A DNA stretch of 64,000 nt from an uncultured Roseovarius sp. (GCA_947499555.1 CANMOU010000002.1:135001-199000), one strand, 5' to 3'; shown: positions 34,328 through 44,250, numbered from the stretch's first letter. Numbers and translations are program-made. Notes: generated by a model not told the origin, from the letters alone.

Positions 34328-35851
34328 TTGATCCGTTTTTTCAAACTTGGCATAGCCGCAACGTTCGCTCTCGCCACGACCGTCGCGCCTGATGGCGCAA
34401 AGGCACAAACCCTAGCCGATAACGGGCTTGCACCGACGATTGAGCGCCTCGCCTCTGACGCCGATGGTAATCCATTCCTGCTTGGCATGTTGCAAACACT
34501 TCGGGCCGTAGAGAAGACAGTGCAATCGCAATATGAATATGGTCTGGGTCAGCGTATTCCGCTTCTGCCTGTCTTGCGCGCGGCTACGGGCGTCGCCCCA
34601 AACCCGAACGCCAAACCGTCGACCCCCGGCACATTGTCCCAAATCATGCGCCAATTCTCAGATGACATGGAGACAGCACGTGCCACGCTCCTTTCGGCGA
34701 AGAATGACGATATCGCCGCTTTTGAGCTCAATTTGCAGGATTTATGGTTCGATGTGGATCAAAACGGCCAACGCGCTGACCAGGAAAGAGTTGTCGACAT
34801 TCTCGGTGCCTTGGTGATCGGTGGACGCGCCTATGCGCAGTTTCGCCAATCCGAGGCAAAGGACGAGGCTTTGGAAGTTCGCTTTGACACCGCTGATCAT
34901 GCCTGGCTGGTGGCCTATACCCATATGCTTTCGGGCTTTGCGCATCTCTATCTGGCATTTGACCCTGAGCCGGTTTTTCAAAGACTGGAAGACGAACGCG
35001 CGGCACTTGGGAACGCACCGGAAATCCCCAATATCTACGATCAGGCAGAATTGGCGAAAGAGTTGTCTGAGCTTGAGGCGGAAGAGGCACAGATCAAGGC
35101 TGATACAGATGCCCTGCAACAAAGCCTCAACGCAAAGAATGACGAATACCGCGCGCGTCTGAACGAATTGCGGGAAATGCCCGATGGTGCAGAAAAAGAC
35201 GCGCTCCAAGAGACTGTTGATGCCATGCAGGAAGAAAACAGGGCGCTGGGAAGAGAGCTCAGCGATCTGCGCCGCAGTCTTCAGTTCATCCGCAACGAGA
35301 AACGCTCTATTGAAGCCAAACAACCCGGAGCGGTTGGCGGTTTGCAGGCATTGGCACAATCCCAAACCGAGACCTATGATCTTATCTATGTCGTGATCCG
35401 CTCGCTCGACCAGGAGCCTGATCCGGGTCATATCCGCGCGGTGCGCGACAACTGGATGGGCATGATCGAACAAAATCGCATGTTCTGGGCGCGCCTTGCA
35501 GACGAGACAGACAATGATCGCGAATGGATCCCCAATGCACAGCAGACCTCTGCTCTTCCCATTGAGATCCCCGAAGGCGCACCAGAAGCCTGGCAGGCGA
35601 TCCTGTCGGATGTTGAAGCTGTTCTGCAGGGGAAGCTGTTGATCACGCACCCTCTTTTGCCGGCCGGTTACGGGATCAGTCTTCCGGCCTATGTCGAAGA
35701 TCCCGGGCCGTTTTCGCCGGTTGACTGGATTCATGGCATCGGGGCCTACCGCTATGCTGCAAAGGGGCCGCGTCTTACGGCGCAAAGCTGGAATGCCTTT
35801 CAAAGGTTGACTAATGGAAACCCCGGTGGTTTCGCGATCTTCTTCAACTAA
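34328..35851 (+). CDS. Exported coiled-coil protein of unknown function
   Basis: 507 residues. The TTG at 34328 is taken as start because GGAG lies 6 bp before it and the result begins with a clean Sec signal (IRFFKLGIAATFALATTVAP, cleavage after AKA). The ATG at 34298 sits inside the mdh terminator and has no ribosome site. Residues about 239-328 are heptad-like and Glu/Lys/Leu-rich (KELSELEAEEAQIKAD, EENRALGRELSDLRRSLQ), a long coiled coil. The flanking regions are globular, with no recognised motif. It lies between mdh and sucC on the same strand; whether it relates to metabolism is unknown. Confidence 0.75.
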   Translation: MIRFFKLGIAATFALATTVAPDGAKAQTLADNGLAPTIERLASDADGNPFLLGMLQTLRAVEKTVQSQYEYGLGQRIPLLPVLRAATGVAPNPNAKPSTPGTLSQIMRQFSDDMETARATLLSAKNDDIAAFELNLQDLWFDVDQNGQRADQERVVDILGALVIGGRAYAQFRQSEAKDEALEVRFDTADHAWLVAYTHMLSGFAHLYLAFDPEPVFQRLEDERAALGNAPEIPNIYDQAELAKELSELEAEEAQIKADTDALQQSLNAKNDEYRARLNELREMPDGAEKDALQETVDAMQEENRALGRELSDLRRSLQFIRNEKRSIEAKQPGAVGGLQALAQSQTETYDLIYVVIRSLDQEPDPGHIRAVRDNWMGMIEQNRMFWARLADETDNDREWIPNAQQTSALPIEIPEGAPEAWQAILSDVEAVLQGKLLITHPLLPAGYGISLPAYVEDPGPFSPVDWIHGIGAYRYAAKGPRLTAQSWNAFQRLTNGNPGGFAIFFN

Positions 35852-35930
35852 ATCGCGATTGGCGCTGTACACTCAGGTAGGGCGCAGAACCTTGAAACTA
35901 CGCTTCGATTCGGTTTTGGGCCATCGATAC

Positions 35931-35967
35931 AATTTGTGATCACACGTCTTAAAAGTGTGATCACAAA
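35931..35967. promoter_or_regulatory. Paired palindromic operator upstream of sucC (predicted TCA-cycle regulator site)
   Basis: AATTTGTGATCACAC starts at 35931 and its mirror GTGTGATCACAAAA starts at 35955. The two GTGATCAC cores (35936-35943 and 35957-35964) are 21 bp apart centre to centre. It lies just upstream of a good promoter and about 95-130 bp before sucC, and is nearly identical to the sdh site. Confidence 0.75.
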
Positions 35968-35977
35968 AACTAGTTTT

Positions 35978-36007
35978 TTGTCTGAATTTCCGTCAAACCC
36001 CTTATAA
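35978..36007 (+). promoter_or_regulatory. Candidate promoter of the suc operon
   Basis: TTGTCT at 35978-35983 and TTATAA at 36002-36007 with 18 bp between, start near 36014. The paired operator lies immediately upstream of the -35 element, at about -50 to -80, a position more typical of activation than of simple blocking. Confidence 0.45.
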
Positions 36008-36061
36008 CGCGCAACCGCCCTGTCTATACCCAAAAGAGACTTATCAAGACGGGATTGTGCG

Positions 36062-37255
36062 ATGAACATTCACGAATATCAGGCGAAATCCTTGCTCCGC
36101 TCTTATGGCGCGCCGGTCTCTGACGGCCGTGTCGTGCTGCGGGCGGAGGAAGCCAAAACCGCTGCGGGCGAACTCGACGGTCCGGTCTGGGTCGTCAAGG
36201 CGCAGATCCACGCCGGCGGCCGCGGCAAGGGCACGTTCAAAGAGGCCGAGGCCGGAGATGGCGGCGGCGTGCGCATCGCCAAATCCGTGAGTGAGGCCGC
36301 CGAAGAGGCCAAGCACATGCTCGGCCGCACGCTTGTCACCAAGCAAACCGGCCCGGCGGGCAAACAGGTCAACCGCGTCTATATAGAAGACGGCGCAGGC
36401 ATTGAGAAAGAGTTCTACCTCGCTCTTCTTGTTGATCGCGGCACCTCGCGCATCAGCTTCGTCTGCTCCACCGAGGGCGGCATGGATATCGAGGAAGTGG
36501 CCGAAAGCACGCCAGAAAAAATCCTCAGCTTTAGCGTTGATCCCGCCACGGGCTACCAGGCCTTTCACGGTCGCCGCATCGCCTTCATGCTCGAACTCAC
36601 CGGCGGCGCGGTCAAGCAATGCGTCAAGCTGATGGGCACGCTCTACAAGATGTTCCTCGAAAAAGACATGGAGATGCTCGAGATCAACCCACTGATCCTG
36701 ACCACGAGCGGCGATCTGAAATGCCTCGATGCGAAGATGGGGTTTGATTCCAACGCAGTCTACCGCCATGCCGACATCGCCGAACTGCGCGACGTGACCG
36801 AGGAAGACCCCAAGGAGTTGGAAGCCTCCAAGTATGATCTCAACTATATCGCGCTTGATGGCGAAATCGGTTGCATGGTCAACGGCGCGGGTCTTGCCAT
36901 GGCGACAATGGACATCATCAAGCTTTACGGTTCGGAGCCTGCCAACTTCCTCGACGTTGGTGGGGGTGCCACTAAGGACAAGGTGACCGAAGCGTTCAAG
37001 ATCATCACCTCCGACCCACAGGTCAAAGGCATCCTGGTGAACATCTTCGGCGGTATCATGCGCTGTGACGTGATCGCCGAGGGCGTGGTGGCGGCGGTGA
37101 AAGAGGTGGGCCTCAAGGTCCCGCTCGTCGTCCGGCTTGAGGGCACGAATGTCGAGAAGGGCAAAGAGATCATCAACACTTCAGGCCTGGATGTGATTGC
37201 GGCAGACAATCTGAAAGATGGCGCCGAGAAGATCGTGAAGGCGGTTAAGGGGTGA
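36062..37255 (+). CDS. sucC: Succinyl-CoA synthetase beta subunit (ADP-forming)
   Basis: 397 residues. It provides the nucleotide-binding ATP-grasp domain ([39 protein letters not shown]) and the C-terminal ligase domain ([37 protein letters not shown]). With SucD it makes ATP or GTP from succinyl-CoA. Metal-site residues lie in LEINPLILT. The length is the family norm. First of the run sucC-sucD-X-sucA-sucB-Y-MAPEG-lpdA. Its ribosome site is weak. Confidence 0.98.
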   Translation: MNIHEYQAKSLLRSYGAPVSDGRVVLRAEEAKTAAGELDGPVWVVKAQIHAGGRGKGTFKEAEAGDGGGVRIAKSVSEAAEEAKHMLGRTLVTKQTGPAGKQVNRVYIEDGAGIEKEFYLALLVDRGTSRISFVCSTEGGMDIEEVAESTPEKILSFSVDPATGYQAFHGRRIAFMLELTGGAVKQCVKLMGTLYKMFLEKDMEMLEINPLILTTSGDLKCLDAKMGFDSNAVYRHADIAELRDVTEEDPKELEASKYDLNYIALDGEIGCMVNGAGLAMATMDIIKLYGSEPANFLDVGGGATKDKVTEAFKIITSDPQVKGILVNIFGGIMRCDVIAEGVVAAVKEVGLKVPLVVRLEGTNVEKGKEIINTSGLDVIAADNLKDGAEKIVKAVKG

Positions 37256-37279
37256 GGACCGGTCCGGCGCAGCCGGTGG

Positions 37280-37321
37280 AACGTCCAGCGGACGTTTCAA
37301 GGTCTGAAGGGGCGGAGCCCC
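37280..37321 (+). other. Hairpins in the sucC-sucD spacer
   Basis: AACGTCC-AGC-GGACGTT at 37280-37296 and GGGGC-GGA-GCCCC at 37309-37321 within a 124-bp gap. No T-run follows. They may stabilise or process the transcript between two genes whose products are needed in equal amounts. Confidence 0.45.
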
Positions 37322-37379
37322 GGAAACCCCTCGAAGAGACAACGCGGGCATACCGCAAATAAACTAAGGAGCCACCACT

Positions 37380-38261
37380 ATGGCAGTCCTCGTAGACGAA
37401 AACACCAAAGTCATCTGTCAGGGTCTCACCGGCTCACAGGGCACATTCCACTCTGAACAGGCCATCGCCTATGGCACCAAGATGGTTGGCGGGGTGACCC
37501 CCGGAAAGGGCGGGCAGACACATCTGGATCTGCCAGTCTTCAACTCTGTGCATGAAGCGATGCATGAAACCGGCGCCAATGCATCCGTTATCTATGTCCC
37601 TCCCCCCTTTGCGGCGGATTCCATCCTTGAGGCCATTGATGCCGAGATGCCGCTTATTGTGTGCATCACCGAAGGTATCCCTGTCCTCGACATGCTGCGC
37701 GTCAAACGCGCGCTGATGGACAGCACGTCCAAGCTCATCGGCCCCAACTGCCCCGGCATCATCACGCCCGATGCCTGCAAGATCGGTATCATGCCGGGCC
37801 ATATCCACAAGCGCGGCTCCTGCGGTGTGGTTTCGCGCTCTGGCACACTCACATACGAGGCGGTGAAGCAAACCTCCGATGTGGGTCTTGGCCAGTCCAC
37901 TTGTGTGGGCATTGGCGGCGACCCCATCAAGGGCACCGAGCACATCGATGTGCTGGAATGGTTCCTTGCCGATGATGAGACCGAAAGCATCATCATGATC
38001 GGCGAAATCGGCGGGTCTGCTGAGGAAGAGGCCGCACAGTTCCTGATCGACGAGAAAAAGAAAGGCCGCTGGAAGCCCACCGCTGGTTTCATTGCTGGGC
38101 GCACCGCCCCTCCCGGCCGCCGCATGGGCCACGCCGGTGCCATTGTCGCGGGCGGCAAAGGCGGTGCCGATGACAAGATCGAAGCCATGCGTGCGGCTGG
38201 GATTGTTGTAAGCGAGTCCCCGGCCGGTCTGGGCGAAGCTGTGCTGGAGGCGATTGGGTAA
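37380..38261 (+). CDS. sucD: Succinyl-CoA synthetase alpha subunit
   Basis: 293 residues. It carries the phosphohistidine and CoA site: CoA-binding motif [17 protein letters not shown] near the start, Rossmann segment [18 protein letters not shown], and active-site histidine in [26 protein letters not shown] lies 8 bp before the ATG. Its TAA overlaps the next gene's ATG by one base. Confidence 0.98.
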   Translation: MAVLVDENTKVICQGLTGSQGTFHSEQAIAYGTKMVGGVTPGKGGQTHLDLPVFNSVHEAMHETGANASVIYVPPPFAADSILEAIDAEMPLIVCITEGIPVLDMLRVKRALMDSTSKLIGPNCPGIITPDACKIGIMPGHIHKRGSCGVVSRSGTLTYEAVKQTSDVGLGQSTCVGIGGDPIKGTEHIDVLEWFLADDETESIIMIGEIGGSAEEEAAQFLIDEKKKGRWKPTAGFIAGRTAPPGRRMGHAGAIVAGGKGGADDKIEAMRAAGIVVSESPAGLGEAVLEAIG

Positions 38262-38935
38262 TGTTCCCGGTCAAAGCCGTAGGCCGGGCATTCGCTTGGC
38301 ACGCAACCCTGATAGTTTCGGGTGCGGCGTTCCTTTTGGTGGCCGCACCCGCCGAGGCGGGCGAATGGGGTAAAATCGCCAAAAAGGCCATCGCGGCTTG
38401 CACGGAGGCCGCGCCGGAAGAGTTCGACGCCAATCTGGCATCTGCCGGGTTCGAGCCGCTGACCGAGGCGCAGGTGAACCGCGTCGGCGCACAGCTGACA
38501 TATGCCGAACGCCTCACCGCCTATTCCCAGACAGGCCAGGCGCCCAACCCGGCCCTGCACGCCAATGCGGCTGAGATTTTCACCGGCATCGTCGCGGCCA
38601 TCGCCGAGAGCACCGATGACGGGCAGCGGATCTATGTCTATCCCGAGGACAACACGTTCTTCATCATGACGTCTTCGGTCGAACCGGCGCATTGCGGCTT
38701 TACCCACGTGGCCACACCCGATCACGGGGCCCTTCGCGCCGATGCGTTTGATCCCAACGCGGGCCTCAAGGATCCCGATCAGACCATCGAGCAGGATTTT
38801 CTAACCGATCTCATCTCCGTGCCAAATGGGGAAGATCAACCCTTTATCTTCTTCCGGCAGTTTCGCCCCAAAGACGGCGCCAAAGAGGCTCTGGGCGACG
38901 ATGCCATCGTATCACAATGGGGCATCAGGCCCTGA
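38261..38935 (+). CDS. Exported protein of unknown function in the suc operon
   Basis: 224 residues. A signal peptide (HATLIVSGAAFLLVAAPAEA, cleavage near residue 33) leads a mature periplasmic protein with cysteines in KAIAACTEAAP and PAHCGFTHVATP that may pair. The acidic C-terminal half ends DDAIVSQWGIRP. No family recognised. The ATG overlaps the sucD stop (TAATG), and sucA starts 33 bp after its stop, so it is translated from the suc transcript. Its presence among cytoplasmic TCA enzymes is unexplained. Confidence 0.8.
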   Translation: MFPVKAVGRAFAWHATLIVSGAAFLLVAAPAEAGEWGKIAKKAIAACTEAAPEEFDANLASAGFEPLTEAQVNRVGAQLTYAERLTAYSQTGQAPNPALHANAAEIFTGIVAAIAESTDDGQRIYVYPEDNTFFIMTSSVEPAHCGFTHVATPDHGALRADAFDPNAGLKDPDQTIEQDFLTDLISVPNGEDQPFIFFRQFRPKDGAKEALGDDAIVSQWGIRP

Positions 38936-38968
38936 CGCAATGCGCGTCTGTCACCAGGGGAAAGACAC

Positions 38969-41926
38969 ATGACCGACCAATCTCCAAATGACCAGTTCCA
39001 CGCCTCCTCCTTCATGCAGGGGCACAATGCGGAATATCTGGAACAGCTCTATGCGCGTTATGCCAATGACCCAAACGCCGTCGATGAGGCTTGGCAGGCG
39101 TTTTTCCGGGCCATGGGCGATGATGAGGTGTCGGTCAAGCGAGAGGCCGCCGGGCCATCCTGGGCCCGCCCCGACTGGCCACCGCAACCCAATGACGACC
39201 TGACCGGCGCCCTGACCGGCGAATACCCGCCCGAGGTTGAAGCCAAGAAGGCCGGTGACAAGATCAAGGCCAAGGCCGCCGAAACCGGCGTCGAGGTGTC
39301 AGACGAGGCCATCAAGCGCGCCGTTCTGGACAGCGTTCGCGCCCTCATGCTCATTCGCGCCTACCGTATCCGGGGCCATCTGGCAGCCGATCTTGACCCT
39401 CTGGGTCTGCGCGAAACGCCCGTCCGGCCCGAGCTTGACCCGCGCTCCTACGGGTTCACCGAAGCGGATCTGGACCGGCCTATATTCATCGACAATGTTC
39501 TGGGCCTGCAGGTCGCCTCGATCCGCGAAATACTCGCCATCGTGAAGCGCACCTATTGTGGCACCTTCGCGCTTCAATACATGCATATCTCAGACCCCGA
39601 GCAATCCGCCTGGCTCAAGGAGCGGATCGAGGGCTATGACAAGGAAATCAGCTTTACCCGCGAAGGGCGGAAGGCGATCCTCAATAAGCTGGTTGAGGCG
39701 GAAGGCTTCGAGAAATACCTGCATGTCAAATACATGGGCACCAAGCGGTTTGGTCTTGATGGCGGCGAAAGCCTTATCCCGGCGATGGAGCAAATAATCA
39801 AACGCGGCGGGCAGTTGGGTGTCACCGAGATTGTGATCGGCATGCCCCACCGTGGCCGCCTTTCGCTTCTGGCCAATGTGATGGGCAAGCCCTATCGCGC
39901 GATCTTCAACGAGTTTCAGGGCGGCAGTTTCAAACCCGAAGATGTCGATGGATCGGGCGATGTGAAATATCACCTCGGCGCGTCCTCAGACCGCGAATTT
40001 GACGGCAACACCGTGCACCTGTCGCTCACCGCAAACCCAAGTCACCTTGAAGCGGTAAATCCGGTTGTCCTTGGCAAGGTCCGCGCCAAGCAGGACCAGA
40101 TCAACGATGCGGATCGCACAGCCGTGATGGGCATCCTGTTGCATGGCGACGCGGCCTTTGCAGGACAGGGTGTAGTTGCCGAGGGCTTTGGTCTTTCCGG
40201 TCTCAAAGGCCACAAGACCGGCGGTACGATGCATGTCGTTGTGAACAACCAGATCGGCTTTACCACGGCACCGCATTTCTCGCGCTCCTCGCCCTATCCG
40301 ACGGACATCGCACTGATGGTTGAAGCGCCGATTTTCCACGTGAATGGCGACGATCCCGAGGCGGTTGTTCATGCCGCGCGCGTGGCCACCGAGTTTCGCC
40401 AGAAGTTCCACAAAGACGTTGTTATCGACATGATCTGTTATCGCCGGTTCGGCCATAACGAGGGGGATGAACCGATGTTCACCAACCCCGTCATGTACAA
40501 GAAGATCAAGACGCAAAAAACCACGCTCGCGCTTTACACCGAAAGGCTGGTCAAGGATGGTCTGATCCCCGAAGGTGAGATCGAGGATATGAAGGCCGCG
40601 TTCCAATCCTACCTGGCAGATGAGTTTGAGGCCGGGAAGGAATACCGCCCCAACAAGGCAGACTGGCTTGATGGCAAGTGGTCACATCTCGACCGCAAGG
40701 ACGAAGACTACCAGCGCGGCGCCACCTCGATCAAGAAAAAGACCTTCACCGAAATTGGCAAGGCGCTGACAACCGCACCGGCTGATTTTCCGCTGCATAA
40801 GACCGTCTCGCGCCTGCTGGAAACCAAAGCGGCGATGTTCAAAAGCGGCGAAGGGTTTGACTGGGCCACGGCAGAGGCGCTTGCCTTCGGCTCGCTCCTG
40901 CTCGAAGGCTATCCGGTGCGTCTGGCGGGCCAGGACTGTACGCGCGGCACGTTCAGCCAGCGCCATTCAGGCCTGATCAATCAGGACACCGAAGAGCGCT
41001 ATTACCCACTCAACAACATTCGCCAGGGCCAGGCGCAGTACGACGTTATCGACTCGATGCTCTCGGAATACGCGGTTTTGGGATTTGAGTATGGGTATAC
41101 CCTGTCGGAGCCAAACGCGCTGGTCATGTGGGAGGCGCAGTTTGGTGATTTCGCCAACGGGGCGCAGATTATGTTTGATCAGTTCATCAGTTCCGGCGAA
41201 AGCAAATGGCTGCGCATGTCGGGCCTTGTCTGCCTCCTGCCGCATGGGTTTGAAGGACAGGGGCCAGAACACAGCTCGGCCCGGCTTGAACGGTTCCTGC
41301 AGATGTGCGGACAGGACAACTGGATCGTGGCGAATTGCACGACACCGGCGAACTATTTCCACATTCTGCGCCGCCAGTTGCACCGCACCTTCCGCAAACC
41401 GCTCATCCTGATGACGCCGAAATCGCTTCTGCGCCACAAGATGTGTATCTCCAGGACTGAGGATTTCGTCACCGGGTCAAGCTTCCACCGTGTGCTGTGG
41501 GATGATGCGCAGCACGGCAATTCCGACACGAAACTGAAGCCTGACAACAAGATCCGCCGCGTGGTAATGTGTTCAGGCAAGGTCTATTTCGACCTTCTGG
41601 AAGAACGCGACAAGCGCGGTCTGGATGACGTCTATCTGATGCGGGTTGAGCAGTTCTATCCCTTCCCGGCCATCTCGATGGTCAAGGAATTGGAACGCTT
41701 CAAAGGGGCAGAGATGGTCTGGTGCCAGGAAGAACCCAAGAACCAGGGTGCATGGACCTTCATCGAACCCAACATCGAATGGGTGCTGCAGCGCATCAAG
41801 GCCAAGCACACCCGCCCTGTATATGCCGGTCGCCCGGCCTCGGCCTCGCCTGCGACCGGTCTTGCCAGCCAACACAAAGCTCAACAAGAAGCGCTGGTCA
41901 ACGCCGCGCTGACGATCGAAGGATAA
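38969..41926 (+). CDS. sucA: 2-Oxoglutarate dehydrogenase E1 component
   Basis: 985 residues. Thiamine-diphosphate enzyme that decarboxylates 2-oxoglutarate and passes the succinyl group to lipoyl-SucB. The N-terminal SFMQGHNAEYLEQLYARYAN is the E2-interaction segment. The core contains GMPHRGRLSLLANVMGKP, GDAAFAGQGVVAEGF (ThDP/Mg site) and NNQIGFTT; the C-terminal domain has GTFSQRHSGLINQD and LLPHGFEGQGPEHSSARLE. Length matches the family. AGGGG lies 8 bp before the ATG. Next gene sucB starts 6 bp after the stop. Confidence 0.98.
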   Translation: MTDQSPNDQFHASSFMQGHNAEYLEQLYARYANDPNAVDEAWQAFFRAMGDDEVSVKREAAGPSWARPDWPPQPNDDLTGALTGEYPPEVEAKKAGDKIKAKAAETGVEVSDEAIKRAVLDSVRALMLIRAYRIRGHLAADLDPLGLRETPVRPELDPRSYGFTEADLDRPIFIDNVLGLQVASIREILAIVKRTYCGTFALQYMHISDPEQSAWLKERIEGYDKEISFTREGRKAILNKLVEAEGFEKYLHVKYMGTKRFGLDGGESLIPAMEQIIKRGGQLGVTEIVIGMPHRGRLSLLANVMGKPYRAIFNEFQGGSFKPEDVDGSGDVKYHLGASSDREFDGNTVHLSLTANPSHLEAVNPVVLGKVRAKQDQINDADRTAVMGILLHGDAAFAGQGVVAEGFGLSGLKGHKTGGTMHVVVNNQIGFTTAPHFSRSSPYPTDIALMVEAPIFHVNGDDPEAVVHAARVATEFRQKFHKDVVIDMICYRRFGHNEGDEPMFTNPVMYKKIKTQKTTLALYTERLVKDGLIPEGEIEDMKAAFQSYLADEFEAGKEYRPNKADWLDGKWSHLDRKDEDYQRGATSIKKKTFTEIGKALTTAPADFPLHKTVSRLLETKAAMFKSGEGFDWATAEALAFGSLLLEGYPVRLAGQDCTRGTFSQRHSGLINQDTEERYYPLNNIRQGQAQYDVIDSMLSEYAVLGFEYGYTLSEPNALVMWEAQFGDFANGAQIMFDQFISSGESKWLRMSGLVCLLPHGFEGQGPEHSSARLERFLQMCGQDNWIVANCTTPANYFHILRRQLHRTFRKPLILMTPKSLLRHKMCISRTEDFVTGSSFHRVLWDDAQHGNSDTKLKPDNKIRRVVMCSGKVYFDLLEERDKRGLDDVYLMRVEQFYPFPAISMVKELERFKGAEMVWCQEEPKNQGAWTFIEPNIEWVLQRIKAKHTRPVYAGRPASASPATGLASQHKAQQEALVNAALTIEG

Positions 41927-41932
41927 GACCCC

Positions 41933-43456
41933 ATGACCACCGAAGTCCGCGTCCCGACCCTGGGCGAATCCGTCACCGAGGCCACCGTCGCAACCTGGTT
42001 CAAAAAGCCCGGCGATGCCGTGGCAGCCGATGAGATGCTGTGCGAGCTGGAAACCGACAAGGTCACCGTCGAAGTGCCCGCGCCCGCTTCTGGCACGATG
42101 GCAGAGATTGTCGCCAAGGAAGGGGAAACCGTTGGCGTTGACGCGCTTCTGGCCACGATAAATGAAGGGGCGAGCGCAGGCGACACCCCGGCCCCCAAAA
42201 CTGCGCCCGAAGCGAAACCCGACAAGCCTGCCGCGCCCGCCTCAGGTGGCGGCAGCAGCATCGATGTGATGGTGCCCACCTTGGGCGAATCCGTGACTGA
42301 GGCGACCGTGTCGGCCTGGTTCAAATCCGTTGGCGACAGTGTGTCCGCCGATGAAATGCTCTGCGAGCTGGAAACCGACAAGGTCTCGGTCGAAGTGCCC
42401 GCGCCCGCCTCGGGCACCCTGACAGAAATCCTCGCGAAAGAAGGTGACACCGTGGCCGCTGGTGGCAAGCTTGCTGTCATATTCGGCAGTGGTGGCGCTG
42501 CAGCCCCCGCGCCCGCACCAGCTGAGGCGACCCCGGCGCCTGCAGCGGCCACGGGCAAAGATGTCGAAGACGCACCATCCGCCAAAAAGGCCATGGCCGA
42601 AGCCGGTCTTTCGGCAGATCAGGTTCAGGGCACAGGCCGCGATGGCCGCGTGATGAAGGATGACGTGGCCCGCGCCGCTGCCGCTGCCTCTGCAGCACCA
42701 GCCCCGGCCGCCGCCCCTGCTACCGCGCCGCGCGCGCCAGTCTCTGCCGATGATGCCGCGCGCGAAGAACGGGTCAAGATGACCCGGCTCAGACAGACCA
42801 TCGCCAAGCGTCTCAAGGACAGCCAGAACACGGCGGCCATGCTCACCACCTATAACGAGGTGGACATGACCGAGGTCATGGCGCTGCGCTCTGAGTACAA
42901 AGACGAGTTCCTGAAGAAACATGGCGTCAAGCTGGGCTTCATGTCTTTCTTCACCAAGGCCTGCTGTCACGCGCTCAAGGAAGTGCCCGAGGTCAATGCC
43001 GAGATCGACGGCACGGATATCGTCTACAAGAACTTTGTGCATATGGGCATCGCCGCCGGCACGCCCACGGGCCTTGTGGTGCCCGTGATCCGCGACGCAG
43101 ACCAGATGAGTTTTGCCGCCATCGAGAAAGCCATCGCCGAAAAAGGCGCCCGCGCGCGGGATGGCAAGCTCTCCATGGCCGAAATGCAGGGCGGCACGTT
43201 CACCATCTCCAACGGCGGAGTCTATGGCTCGCTGATGTCGAGCCCCATCCTCAACCCGCCGCAATCCGGCATCCTCGGCATGCACAAGATCCAGCAACGC
43301 CCGATGGTGGTGAATGGAGAGATTGTCGCCCGACCCATGATGTATCTTGCGCTCAGCTACGACCACCGGATCGTCGACGGCAAAGGAGCGGTGACGTTCC
43401 TTGTGCGGGTGAAAGATGCGCTGGAGGATCCACGGCGTTTGTTGATGGATTTGTGA
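41933..43456 (+). CDS. sucB: 2-Oxoglutarate dehydrogenase E2 with two lipoyl domains
   Basis: 507 residues. It moves succinyl groups from E1 to CoA. Unlike E. coli SucB (one lipoyl domain, about 405 residues) it has two, at about 2-76 and 104-180, each with the lipoyl lysine in ELETDKV. Ala/Pro-rich linkers separate them from a peripheral-subunit-binding domain ([29 protein letters not shown]) and the catalytic core, ending in [15 protein letters not shown] with the active-site His-x3-Asp-Gly. The two lipoyl domains are very similar at DNA level, suggesting recent duplication or gene conversion. It lies between sucA and a small ORF. Confidence 0.97.
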   Translation: MTTEVRVPTLGESVTEATVATWFKKPGDAVAADEMLCELETDKVTVEVPAPASGTMAEIVAKEGETVGVDALLATINEGASAGDTPAPKTAPEAKPDKPAAPASGGGSSIDVMVPTLGESVTEATVSAWFKSVGDSVSADEMLCELETDKVSVEVPAPASGTLTEILAKEGDTVAAGGKLAVIFGSGGAAAPAPAPAEATPAPAAATGKDVEDAPSAKKAMAEAGLSADQVQGTGRDGRVMKDDVARAAAAASAAPAPAAAPATAPRAPVSADDAAREERVKMTRLRQTIAKRLKDSQNTAAMLTTYNEVDMTEVMALRSEYKDEFLKKHGVKLGFMSFFTKACCHALKEVPEVNAEIDGTDIVYKNFVHMGIAAGTPTGLVVPVIRDADQMSFAAIEKAIAEKGARARDGKLSMAEMQGGTFTISNGGVYGSLMSSPILNPPQSGILGMHKIQQRPMVVNGEIVARPMMYLALSYDHRIVDGKGAVTFLVRVKDALEDPRRLLMDL

Positions 43457-43461
43457 GGCAG

Positions 43462-43480
43462 AGGTGGGGTGAAACCCCAC
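43462..43480 (+). other. Hairpin directly after sucB
   Basis: GGTGGGGT-GAA-ACCCCACC, 8-bp stem with a 3-base loop, 6 bases past the stop. No T-run follows. A related GC-rich stretch (GTAGGGCGGCG...CCCCGCC) is near 43505-43530. It could protect the 3' end of the upstream message before the less-expressed genes. Confidence 0.5.
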
Positions 43481-43597
43481 CCTACATCGCCGCTCGAATG
43501 TTCCGTAGGGCGGCGTTCCACCCCGCCAAAACACGAGTGGCGAAAGCTCTTCGAAGCGGAAGGTTGGATTGGCTCGACAAGGCCGAAGGGGTGATTG

Positions 43598-43843
43598 ATG
43601 GACTTGGATGAAGCCACAGACCGAATGACATATTTATTGAAAGATCATACCGTCGAACATGTGTCGCAAGACAGCTCAACGCATATGACCACAAAGTTCA
43701 AGAAAGGCCCTGTTTTGCGGATTGGACTAATTCAGGATCAGGAACTGGAGTTAGACTGTACGGTAACGGCGGACGTTGATACCGATGAAAGTTGGATCGA
43801 ACTGGCCGAGGATCCATCAGGGCCAAGGCCAATTCGCAGATGA
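43598..43843 (+). CDS. Small protein of unknown function upstream of the MAPEG gene
   Basis: 81 residues, acidic and soluble, no signal peptide (MDLDEATDRMTYLLKD; HMTTKFKKGPVLRIGLIQD; WIELAEDPSGPRP). No known domain. AAGGGG lies 6 bp before the ATG, and its TGA overlaps the MAPEG ATG (ATGA), both arguing for a genuine, coupled gene. A TTG directly before the ATG is an alternative start. Composition is less GC-rich than sucB. Confidence 0.6.
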   Translation: MDLDEATDRMTYLLKDHTVEHVSQDSSTHMTTKFKKGPVLRIGLIQDQELELDCTVTADVDTDESWIELAEDPSGPRPIRR

Positions 43844-44250
43844 CCCCTGAACTCACCGTTCTCACCCTCGCGGCCCTCCTGCAGGTCCTGCAATTCGTGC
43901 TGATGTCCATCCCAGCCAATCTGGAACTTGGCCCCGGCAAGACCACCTCGGCACGGGATCGCACCAAACTGGGCGGTTCGCTGGAAGACCAGCTCAGCGA
44001 AAAAACCGCCCGCCTTTACCGCGCGCTCAATAATCATTTTGAAGGGCTGATCCTCTTCACCATCGCCTGTGCGGTCATCACCCTGTCGGATCAATCCACC
44101 GGCTTCACCGCCGCCTGCGCCTGGACCTATCTCATTGCACGCGTGTTCTACATCCCGGCCTACTATCTTGGACTGCGACCCTGGCGGTCGCTCATTTGGA
44201 TGGTGGGGTTTGGTGCAACAACCCTCATGCTTCTGGCGGCGCTGTTTTGA
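43840..44250 (+). CDS. MAPEG-family membrane protein
   Basis: 136 residues with four membrane helices (TVLTLAALLQVLQFVLMSI and others). The region LYRALNNHFEGLILFTIACA and the segment ARVFYIPAYYLGLRPWRS match MAPEG proteins (membrane-associated eicosanoid/glutathione metabolism family), whose bacterial members are mostly uncharacterised and may bind glutathione. The start at 43840 is set by the ATGA overlap with the preceding gene and by homology; an in-frame frame opens earlier. It separates sucB from lpdA. Confidence 0.85.
   Translation: MTPELTVLTLAALLQVLQFVLMSIPANLELGPGKTTSARDRTKLGGSLEDQLSEKTARLYRALNNHFEGLILFTIACAVITLSDQSTGFTAACAWTYLIARVFYIPAYYLGLRPWRSLIWMVGFGATTLMLLAALF

Noticed and set aside
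34298-34330. ATG at 34298 as start of the coiled-coil protein
   Set aside because: It lies in the mdh terminator hairpin and has no ribosome site; TTG 34328 has GGAG and yields a proper signal peptide.
42242-43534. Open frame of 430 codons antisense to sucB
   Set aside because: It is a shadow of the high-GC sucB frame, with no ribosome site and His/Arg/Gly-rich meaningless sequence.
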